A DNA stretch of 28,885 nt, from the NCBI GenBank assembly GCA_944351345.1, contig CALVPO010000003.1:1-28885 (forward strand), written 5' to 3'. The stretch is from an uncultured Bacilli bacterium (lineage in GTDB: Bacteria > Bacillota_I > Bacilli_A > RF39 > UBA660). The position numbers and the translations under genes were made by a program. Within the stretch, counting starts at the first letter, position 1; each line of letters opens with the position of its first letter. Below, piece by piece: positions 23,866 through 28,885 of the stretch. Below the pieces are notes generated by a model. The model was given only the letters and a program-made list of their open reading frames with translations, was not told where the DNA came from and did not search any database.

Positions 23866-24366
23866 ATGAAAGAAGTAAATGAACAAAGACAAGATTATTT
23901 AAGTTGGGATGAATATTTTATTGGTATAGCGAAATTATCAGCAATGCGAAGTAAAGACCCAAATACTCAAGTAGGGTCCTGTATAGTAAAAGACAACAGA
24001 ATATTATCAATAGGATATAATGGAACTCCCAATGGTTTTGAAGACAAATTCTTTCCATGGAAAAGAGAAGGTGATGCCTTAAAAACTAAGTATTTATTTG
24101 TATGTCATGCAGAATTAAATGCAATATCAAATTTTCGAGGAAATAAAAAAGATTTAGAAGGTTCAACTCTATATGTAACATTATTTCCATGTAATGAATG
24201 CTCTAAATTATTAATCCAAAACGGAATAAAAGAAATTGTATACTTAGAGGACAAATATAAAGATACAGAAGGAGTAATAGCATCAAAAATGATGTTTGAT
24301 GAATGTGGTGTAAAATATAGAGAATTTCCAAAAGAAAAAAGAAAAATACTAACTTTAAAGTTTTAA
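23866..24366 (+). CDS. dCMP deaminase (ComEB-like)
   Basis: A zinc-dependent deaminase that makes dUMP from dCMP for dTMP synthesis; homologues in Bacillus are encoded in the comE operon (comEB). The 166-aa protein has the catalytic CHAELNAI (HAE) and PCNECSKLL (PCxxC) zinc motifs. The N-terminal DEYFIGIAKLSAMRSKDPNTQVG is characteristic. It is a single gene here, with no competence genes nearby. AGGAGG precedes the ATG, and a clear terminator follows. Confidence 0.95.
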   Translation: MKEVNEQRQDYLSWDEYFIGIAKLSAMRSKDPNTQVGSCIVKDNRILSIGYNGTPNGFEDKFFPWKREGDALKTKYLFVCHAELNAISNFRGNKKDLEGSTLYVTLFPCNECSKLLIQNGIKEIVYLEDKYKDTEGVIASKMMFDECGVKYREFPKEKRKILTLKF

Positions 24367-24395
24367 GATATCAAAATTAAAATGATATCTTTTTT
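24365..24395 (+). terminator. Rho-independent terminator after the dCMP deaminase
   Basis: AAGATATCA (24365-24373) pairs perfectly with TGATATCTT (24383-24391) around a nine-base loop and T5 follows. Confidence 0.85.
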
Positions 24396-24435
24396 ACTAT
24401 AGAAATTATAAAAATGTAAAATCAAACAAAAACTA

Positions 24436-24465
24436 TTTACAAATTAAAAATTCATATGCTATAAT
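24436..24465 (+). promoter_or_regulatory. Promoter of the FIST gene
   Basis: TTTACA (24436-24441), 18 bases, TATAAT (24460-24465). The predicted transcript start, near 24472, coincides with a palindrome. Confidence 0.7.
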
Positions 24466-24471
24466 CAAACT

Positions 24472-24490
24472 ATAATACCAAGGGTATTAT
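24472..24490. promoter_or_regulatory. Perfect palindrome at the FIST transcript start
   Basis: ATAATACC, three bases (AAG), GGTATTAT: eight matched positions on each side. Placed just past the -10 element, it could be a repressor operator or, as RNA, a 5' protective hairpin. No regulator is encoded next to it. Confidence 0.55.
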
Positions 24491-24518
24491 CAAAGTAAAT
24501 CTACAAAGGAGGCTAAAA

Positions 24519-25682
24519 ATGTTAAAATCGAAAGTAGGTTATAGTAAAAATGCTGACGCATATGGAGCAGGTGTGGAAACTGCAAAAGTAGCATCCGAAG
24601 GTATAAATCCTAAAATAGGACTACTATTTAACTCAGTAGGATATGATCAGAAAAAATTCATGGAAGGAATCAAATCAGTTATGCCAAATACTGATGTTAT
24701 AGGTTGTACAACATCAGCAGGAATCTTAGTATCAGATGGTTATATGATTGATGATGCTGGAACAGCTGAAATGCTAACTTTAGACGATGAAGATATGACT
24801 GTAGCATGCTATGGTATGGCAAAGAAGAAAAGTGCTAGAGAAACAGGTCGTGAAGTAGCAATTAAAGCTTTAGAAAAAGCAGGTCTAGATTATGCTCCTG
24901 ATTATTTCTTTATGAGTGCATCACCAGCTGAAGAAGAAGAATATATAAAAGGTATCCAAGATGTAATAGGAAGAGTTCCATGTTTTGGCGGAAGTGCCGC
25001 AGACAATACAGTTGAAGGAAAATGGTCTATATTTTATAATGATACAATTTTTAATGATGGTGTAGTAGCAGCTTTCTTCTATACTGCCAAAGATATAGCA
25101 ACTGTTTATACAGGTGCATATAATGAAACAAAAGATATGGGTATCATAACAAAATTAAATAATGTAAGAGTTTTAGCAGAAATTGATGGAGAACCAGCAT
25201 TAGATAAATATAAAAAATGGAGAGGCCTAAAAGATGAAGATGTAAATGGAGGAAATCTTTTAGTAACTACAATTACTAGCCCATTAGGTGTAAAAGATAG
25301 ATTAGGAAATCTTACTGCAATTAGACATCCAATGAATGGTAATGATGATAAATCAATGAACATTGGAGCAAACTTAGCTGAAGGAACAGCAGTAATAAGA
25401 ATGGAAGCAACAGTAGATGAATTAATTAATTCTACAGGTAAAACATTAAAAGAATTAAAGAAAAAATGTCCAAATGCTGGAGCATATTTATTAATTCACT
25501 GTGGTGGCCGTCGTCTAGGAATAGGAGACAGAATGAATGAAGTTTATGAACAACTAAAAAAAGAAGCTGGAGATGTTCCTTTCATAACAGTATTTACTTT
25601 TGGTGAATATGGATATACAGCAGATGATCAAACTAACACTACAGGTGGATTAATGTTATCATTTACAGCATTTGAAAAATAA
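24519..25682 (+). CDS. Stand-alone FIST-domain protein
   Basis: FIST domains (FIST_N plus FIST_C) are proposed small-ligand sensors, often for amino acids, and are usually joined or linked to signalling proteins. The 387-aa protein covers both: residues about 1-200 (SEGINPKIGLLFNSVGYDQKKF, VIGCTTSAGILVSDG, VPCFGGSAADNTVEGKWSIF) and about 205-385 (PALDKYKKWRG, ending in TGGLMLSFTAFEK). No kinase, methyl-accepting or GGDEF part is fused. Its G+C content and Ala/Gly content look higher than those of its neighbours, and its codons look well expressed. It is monocistronic, with its own promoter, palindrome and terminator. Confidence 0.85.
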   Translation: MLKSKVGYSKNADAYGAGVETAKVASEGINPKIGLLFNSVGYDQKKFMEGIKSVMPNTDVIGCTTSAGILVSDGYMIDDAGTAEMLTLDDEDMTVACYGMAKKKSARETGREVAIKALEKAGLDYAPDYFFMSASPAEEEEYIKGIQDVIGRVPCFGGSAADNTVEGKWSIFYNDTIFNDGVVAAFFYTAKDIATVYTGAYNETKDMGIITKLNNVRVLAEIDGEPALDKYKKWRGLKDEDVNGGNLLVTTITSPLGVKDRLGNLTAIRHPMNGNDDKSMNIGANLAEGTAVIRMEATVDELINSTGKTLKELKKKCPNAGAYLLIHCGGRRLGIGDRMNEVYEQLKKEAGDVPFITVFTFGEYGYTADDQTNTTGGLMLSFTAFEK

Positions 25683-25741
25683 GAATAAAAAGATAAAAAG
25701 GGATTAACTAATAAGTGGTCTAGCACCATTTAACTATAAAT

Positions 25742-25772
25742 AAAAAGCACGAATTTAAGTTCATGCTTTTTT
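25742..25772 (+). terminator. Rho-independent terminator after the FIST gene
   Basis: AAAAAGCA-C-GAA and TTC-A-TGCTTTTT pair with one mismatch around TTTAAG, and T residues follow. Confidence 0.7.
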
Positions 25773-25774
25773 GC

Positions 25775-25796
25775 TTTTCCACAATCATGTGGAAAA
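25775..25796. repeat. TTTTCCACA-N4-TGTGGAAAA inverted repeat (copy 2)
   Basis: A perfect 9+9 palindrome with spacer ATCA between convergent genes. Each arm differs by one base from the DnaA box TTATCCACA. It shares TCCACA-N4-TGTGGA with 6990-7005. In the minus direction it may also slow transcription past the rhodanese gene, but it lacks a T-run. Confidence 0.6.
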
Positions 25797-25803
25797 CACA
25801 AAT

Positions 25804-26175
25804 TTATTCTTCCCAATTACTCATAGCACCAAGATCATATACATTCTCATACCCCAAATCATTTAATATCTGTAAAGCTTGACTACTCCTATTACCACTT
25901 CTACAATAAACAATCACAGTAGAATCCTTACTTTCAATAACTTCACTAGCACTATCTTCATTAATATTATCAACAGGAAGTAACAAAGCACCATCTATAT
26001 GTCCTTCATTATATTCCTCTTCACTCCTGACATCAACAAGAATAGCATTTTCATTAATCATTAATTCCTTAGCATATACATAATCAATAGTACCATCACT
26101 ATTTAACTTACTATCAGTGCCACAACCACATAAACAAAAAATAATTATAACAGAAATAACAAAAATTCTCTTCAT
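25804..26175 (-). CDS. Rhodanese-like lipoprotein
   Basis: A 123-aa exported protein. The signal peptide (residues 1-17) ends in a lipobox LCGC, so Cys18 should carry the lipid. The rhodanese domain follows: ILVDVRSEEEYNEGHIDGALLLP, then the active-site loop CRSGNR with catalytic Cys91, and VYDLGAMSNWEE at the end, matching single-domain rhodaneses such as GlpE/PspE. It probably moves sulfur or reacts with thiol compounds outside the membrane; the partner is unknown. T/G-ending codons, as in other minus-strand genes. AGGAGG precedes the ATG. Confidence 0.92.
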   Translation of the reverse strand: MKRIFVISVIIIFCLCGCGTDSKLNSDGTIDYVYAKELMINENAILVDVRSEEEYNEGHIDGALLLPVDNINEDSASEVIESKDSTVIVYCRSGNRSSQALQILNDLGYENVYDLGAMSNWEE

Positions 26176-26195
26176 TTTCTACTACCTCCTAAAAT

Positions 26196-26206
26196 ATTTT
26201 AACATA
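26196..26206 (-). promoter_or_regulatory. Extended -10 promoter of the rhodanese gene
   Basis: On the minus strand this reads TATGTTAAAAT, identical to the extended -10 elements of the ychF and lipid-kinase genes. TTAGGT lies upstream as a poor -35. Confidence 0.5.
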
Positions 26207-26268
26207 TAACCTAAAAAAAATAAATAAAAGAATCATAATAGTCCATACTATAAACAAAGGAGGCTACT

Positions 26269-26580
26269 ATGACTCAAAATATAACAACTTATTATATTCC
26301 ACAAAATTTAAATATAACTAAAGGAAAAATATATGAATTATATTATAGTAAAGTAAGTAATCTAGATTTAACATCCATAATAGAACAGAAAAATATTAGT
26401 TTAAATGGCATGCTACAACCAAATAAACAAATAGTAGAACCAACACCATCAGCTAATAATCCCATTACTATTTCACCAGAAGAATATAACGAATTATTAT
26501 CTCTAGTAGATAATACAACAAAATTATATAATCAAAGTAGAGAATTAGTAAAAAAATTAACCAAAGGAAGGACTAACTAA
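26269..26580 (+). CDS. Unknown 103-aa protein
   Basis: I do not recognise this protein. It is soluble, with an N-terminal strand-like ITTYYIPQNLNITKGKIYELYY, a Pro/Asn-rich linker around 50-68 (MLQPNKQIVEPTPSANNPI) and a C-terminal helix with heptad-like spacing (SPEEYNELLSLVDNTTKLYNQSRELVKKL). The helix could be a dimerising coiled coil. A very strong AAAGGAGG precedes it. Its stop shares a base with the next start (TAATG), so the two proteins are probably made together. Confidence 0.65.
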   Translation: MTQNITTYYIPQNLNITKGKIYELYYSKVSNLDLTSIIEQKNISLNGMLQPNKQIVEPTPSANNPITISPEEYNELLSLVDNTTKLYNQSRELVKKLTKGRTN

Positions 26581-26843
26581 TGTCAGAAATAAAAAGAATA
26601 TCAACTATATTAGCTAATGGGACAAAAGTAGACTACAATGTAATATTAACATTTAAAAGCGTCTTATCTGGAAAAAACTATGTAGTATACACAGATAATA
26701 CATATGACCAAAATAAAAAAATAAGGTTCTATGCTGCTATATATAATCCAGAATTACCTACTCCATTCATAGGAGAACCAGCAACTAAAGAAGAATGGAA
26801 TGAAATAGTAAGTGCAATAGATAATGTAATACTACCCAAATAA
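26580..26843 (+). CDS. DUF1292-like small protein
   Basis: An 87-aa protein resembling the DUF1292 (YrzB) family: VILTFKSVLSGKNYVVYTDN, then a strand IRFYAAIYNPE and a C-terminal TKEEWNEIVSAIDNVI helix. The family is widespread in Bacillota, of unknown function and usually near yrrK/mnmA-type genes, which are not present here. Its start overlaps the upstream stop by one base, and AAGGA lies before it. A strong terminator follows. Confidence 0.7.
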   Translation: MSEIKRISTILANGTKVDYNVILTFKSVLSGKNYVVYTDNTYDQNKKIRFYAAIYNPELPTPFIGEPATKEEWNEIVSAIDNVILPK

Positions 26844-26850
26844 TAAAATT

Positions 26851-26872
26851 GTGATTAAATATCACTTTTTTT
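26851..26872 (+). terminator. Rho-independent terminator after the DUF1292-like gene
   Basis: GTGAT (26851-26855) and ATCAC (26861-26865) flank TAAAT, with seven T following. Confidence 0.75.
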
Positions 26873-26895
26873 ATTTTATATATTATTAAATATGA

Positions 26896-26901
26896 TATAA
26901 T
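26896..26901 (+). promoter_or_regulatory. -10 element of the Nudix gene
   Basis: TATAAT, about 25 bases before the start codon. No clear -35. Confidence 0.45.
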
Positions 26902-26925
26902 ATAAAACGAAAGTGAGAAATAATT

Positions 26926-27372
26926 ATGAAAGAGTATAAACAATTAGGAGCATACGGATTAATAGAAAAAAATAATAAAATACTACTAATAAAAAAATAT
27001 GGTGGCCCATATAATGGCAAATTAGACTTACCAGGAGGAACAATAGAATTTTGTGAAAAACCAGAATCTACATTAAAAAGAGAATTAATGGAAGAAGTTG
27101 GAATTGAAGTAACTAATTATCAGCTATTTAATGTAGATTCTATATCTTTTAATTGGAAATATAAAGATAATTTATTAAAAGTACATCATATAGGTATATT
27201 CTATAAAGTAACAAAATATAAAAATAATATAAAGAAAAATATAACAATAGATAAAATTAACGATGATTCACTAGGAGCAGATTTTTACGATATTAATAAA
27301 TTATCAAAAAACAACCTATCTGCTATTGCTATTATTGCTTTAGAAAAATTAGGATATAACATAAAAAGTTAA
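26926..27372 (+). CDS. Nudix hydrolase
   Basis: A 148-aa hydrolase of nucleoside-diphosphate-linked compounds. The Nudix box is intact: G-x5-E-x7-REL-x-EE-x-G-I, from GTIEFCE to RELMEEVGI (about residues 42-64), preceded by GGPYNGKLDLPGG. The substrate cannot be told from the sequence. It has its own -10 element and the weak GAAAGTGAGA binding site. It is the last plus-strand gene with the A/C-ending codon style. Confidence 0.93.
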   Translation: MKEYKQLGAYGLIEKNNKILLIKKYGGPYNGKLDLPGGTIEFCEKPESTLKRELMEEVGIEVTNYQLFNVDSISFNWKYKDNLLKVHHIGIFYKVTKYKNNIKKNITIDKINDDSLGADFYDINKLSKNNLSAIAIIALEKLGYNIKS

Positions 27373-27429
27373 AAAAGAGTTGAAAAAACACCAAATATAT
27401 GATAAATTATATACAGACACATATTTTAT

Positions 27430-27503
27430 AGGGGTGTGGTATAATGGTAGCATAGGAGTCTCCAAAACTTTTGATGGGAGTTCGATTCTCTCCACCCCTG
27501 CCA
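27430..27503 (+). tRNA. trnW: tRNA-Trp (anticodon CCA)
   Basis: The acceptor stem AGGGGTG (27430-27436) pairs with CACCCCT (27493-27499), G27500 is the discriminator and CCA is encoded. The anticodon loop CTCCAAA carries CCA, and the stem GGAGT/ACTTT has two G-U pairs. The T arm GGGAG-TTCGATT-CTCTC is sound. The D arm is odd: GTAT opposite GCAT leaves one A-C mismatch and two G-U pairs. The TTGAAA/TAAATT element (27380-27385, 27403-27408) is a weak promoter candidate. Confidence 0.9.
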
Positions 27504-27546
27504 TATGTTAATAGCTCCAAAATTATTTGGAGTAAATATATATTTT

Positions 27547-27585
27547 GACCATAGGAATAAAGGGTTTCTATGGTTTTTATTTTAC
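27547..27585 (+). terminator. Terminator downstream of tRNA-Trp
   Basis: ACCATAG (27548-27554) pairs with CTATGGT (27568-27574), and TTTTATTTT follows. A second hairpin (CTCCAAA with TTTGGAG, about 27513-27530) lies between it and the tRNA. Confidence 0.7.
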
Positions 27586-27601
27586 CTTAGAAAAGAGGTA
27601 A
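27582..27601 (+). promoter_or_regulatory. Inverted repeat over a ribosome binding site
   Basis: TTACCT and AGGTAA are complementary across TAGAAAAG, and AGAGGT is the binding site of the next gene. Six pairs only. Confidence 0.25.
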
Positions 27602-27605
27602 AAAA

Positions 27606-27800
27606 ATGAAATATATAGTTGAAAAATTAACAAAAAGCGAAGAATTAGAGAGTAAAATTAAAGTATTATGTAGTTTTAAAAGTATTAAATTTAATATTAA
27701 GCAAGGAAGGATAATATCAATAGAAAATACTAATATAAGTTTTATTGTTCCTCATAAAATCATTTTAGATATAAATAAATATAAATTTTATTTTGTTTGA
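27606..27800 (+). CDS. Small unknown protein of 64 aa
   Basis: I do not recognise it. The peptide is soluble and looks like short strands: KYIVEKLTKSEELESKIKV, then SIKFNIKQGRIISIENTNIS and FIVPHKIILDI. It starts at ATG behind AGAGG and stops at TGA. Codons end more often in T than in the plus-strand genes before the tRNA, so it belongs to a compositionally different segment. A promoter is not evident, and it may be read through from upstream. Confidence 0.5.
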   Translation: MKYIVEKLTKSEELESKIKVLCSFKSIKFNIKQGRIISIENTNISFIVPHKIILDINKYKFYFV

Positions 27801-27849
27801 TTGATTTTTTAGTAGTTATATTATATTATATATATAAGGTGATTGTTTA

Positions 27850-28641
27850 ATGAATATAGCAAAAAAAAATTTAAAAGGTTTTAGTTATTTTTGTGCTTTC
27901 GTTATAGTATTTGTTGTTATTCTTTTTGTTGTTATGATGTTGTGGCCTAGTGGAAATGAAGAAAATTCTTATAAAATTAGAGAATTGGTTATAACTGATA
28001 GAGAGCAAGCGAGAGAAGAAATGGAAAAATATCTTCTAGAAAAATATGGAAAATCTTATGAGGTTAGTTTACCAGCTAGGACAGATACGGGAAATTTTCA
28101 TGCATACTTTTATAATCCCTTAGAAAATATGGTTGAAATTGATGTCGAAACTGGTAAATGTAAAGATAGTGGAATTAAATTTATAGTTGAAGATTATTTA
28201 AAAGAAAAAATTGAACCAATAATTAATAATAATTGGAATGATAATATAAGCGATTTTTCTGTTTATTTTTTATATGATGTTCCTAGTAAAAATTGGCCTG
28301 TTGATAGCAATCCTTTAGATATAATAGAAGTTGAATATATGCAATTTGCACCTGTTATTGTTGTAAATACTGAAAGTATTGATAAAAATGTTGAAGCAAA
28401 TAAAGTTAAACAACTTCTCGATTTAGAGAATCTTTATAATTTTAACATATCACTTACAATTTTTTATGTTAATAATGAACAATATCAACAAATAGTAGAG
28501 ACTTATCATAATAGCACTTATACCAAGAATAAATTATATATATGCGTTGGCGATAATTATTATAACAAATTAATAGTTAACTATTTTCCTCGTAAGGAAG
28601 AAATAACTACTAATGAGATAATGGAAGATTTTACTAATTAA
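27850..28641 (+). CDS. Single-pass membrane protein of unknown function
   Basis: A 263-aa protein with one hydrophobic N-terminal segment (about residues 11-33: FSYFCAFVIVFVVILFVV) and an extracytoplasmic region. The outside part has mixed strands and helices (REEMEKYLLEKYGKSYEV, then EIDVETGKC and FSVYFLYDVPS) and one Cys after the membrane segment. I find no motif I recognise. The start ATG has AAGGTG about eight bases upstream. Codons are T/G-ending (GTT, ATT, AGT), unlike the A/C-ending plus-strand genes to the left. It is followed by a broken kinase gene, which suggests a variable region. Confidence 0.7.
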   Translation: MNIAKKNLKGFSYFCAFVIVFVVILFVVMMLWPSGNEENSYKIRELVITDREQAREEMEKYLLEKYGKSYEVSLPARTDTGNFHAYFYNPLENMVEIDVETGKCKDSGIKFIVEDYLKEKIEPIINNNWNDNISDFSVYFLYDVPSKNWPVDSNPLDIIEVEYMQFAPVIVVNTESIDKNVEANKVKQLLDLENLYNFNISLTIFYVNNEQYQQIVETYHNSTYTKNKLYICVGDNYYNKLIVNYFPRKEEITTNEIMEDFTN

Positions 28642-28682
28642 AATACTAATTAAATCTTTTTTATAAAATTAGAGAGTATAAT

Positions 28683-28834
28683 ATTGGAAAATTAATTGTA
28701 ATTGAAGTAGTTAATGATGGTATAGGTAAAACCACACAAATTAAAGAATTATATAATAAATTGATTAATGATAGTAATAAAGTTATTTACCATCAATGAA
28801 TAATATTTACAATCCTTTAAATAATTTTATTTGA
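28683..28834 (+). pseudogene. Remnant of a thymidylate-kinase gene
   Basis: From 28686 one frame reads GKLIVIEVVNDGIGKTTQ and then IKELYNKLINDSNKVIYHQ before a TGA at 28797-28799. This matches the start of Clostridia-type thymidylate kinases (dTMP kinase), whose P-loop is EG(T/N)DGSGKTTQ. Here the first Gly is replaced by Val-Val, the start is ATT (28683-28685) with no good binding site, and the frame stops after about 37 residues. The next pieces of homology (NIYNPLNNFI) are in the frame beginning 28796, and stop at 28834. So point changes and at least one shift have broken it. I see no kinase remainder before the window ends. Confidence 0.55.
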
Positions 28835-28885
28835 AACTGATTCAAAGCTTAAAAATATAAGAGCAAGGGGGTAAAAACAAGAAAT
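28835..28885. other. Window end, no gene recognised
   Basis: The last 51 bases include GCAAGGGGG and AT-rich sequence. Another broken part of the kinase or the start of a new gene could lie here, but nothing can be called. Confidence 0.3.

Noticed and set aside
27504..28885. Integrated prophage or conjugative element at tRNA-Trp
   Set aside because: No integrase, no repeat of the tRNA 3' end within the window and no phage gene is visible. Only the composition shift supports it.
71..28885. Mycoplasma-type code with TGA as Trp
   Set aside because: tex, the 417-aa gene and the 64-aa gene end at TGA, Trp codons are TGG, and the tRNA-Trp anticodon is CCA.
1..28885. CRISPR array, insertion sequence or known defence system
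   Set aside because: No regularly spaced repeats, transposase or defence-type domains are seen on either strand.

Overview
The window is a stretch of a very AT-rich Bacillota-type (low-GC, Gram-positive-like) chromosome. Strong AGGAGG-like ribosome binding sites, simple sigma-A-like promoters, a ypmB-dnaD-nth order, an rpsF-ssb-rpsR operon, YchF, DUF951 and CotF-type coat proteins all point to Bacilli or a relative of the Mollicutes/Erysipelotrichia/RF39 type. TGA is a stop (tex and the 417-aa gene end in TGA) and Trp is TGG, so the genetic code is standard. Species cannot be assigned from the sequence alone.

Layout. 1-3.7 kb, minus strand: tex and a Y-family polymerase. 3.9-7.6 kb, plus: CCA-adding enzyme, then ypmB-like/dnaD/nth, then two small CotF-like coat genes. 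7.7-9.8 kb, plus: rmuC, a small membrane protein and a DUF3603-like gene. 9.8-11.4 kb, minus: an unknown 273-aa gene, queH and a probable 36-aa membrane peptide. 11.5-14.3 kb, plus: a membrane-anchored thioredoxin-like protein, trmL, DUF951 and an AbgT transporter. 14.4-20 kb, plus: ychF, tldD, tldE(pmbA), pepF. 20.1-22.5 kb, plus: a 417-aa charged protein of unknown function, then rpsF-ssb-rpsR behind an S6:S18-type leader. 22.7-25.7 kb, plus: a diacylglycerol/lipid kinase, a dCMP deaminase, and a stand-alone FIST protein behind a palindrome. 25.8-27.4 kb: a rhodanese lipoprotein (minus), an unknown/DUF1292-like pair and a Nudix hydrolase. 27.4-28.9 kb: tRNA-Trp, two unknown genes and a broken thymidylate kinase.

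How the genes work together. Most are housekeeping: DNA repair and replication (polymerase IV, Nth, DnaD, RmuC, SSB), tRNA maturation and modification (CCA enzyme, TrmL, QueH), translation (S6, S18, YchF) and nucleotide metabolism (dCMP deaminase, Nudix). TldD, TldE and PepF form a peptide-degrading group next to an AbgT transporter.

The most notable signals are three. First, codon third positions are mirror images on the two strands up to about 27.4 kb (plus genes A/C-ending, minus genes T/G-ending), and this pattern flips right after tRNA-Trp, where novel genes and a decayed kinase lie. Second, several start regions look regulated by RNA structure, above all the rpsF leader. Third, several unrecognised genes sit in conserved-looking operons. 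I found no clear new defence system, CRISPR array, integrase or transposase.
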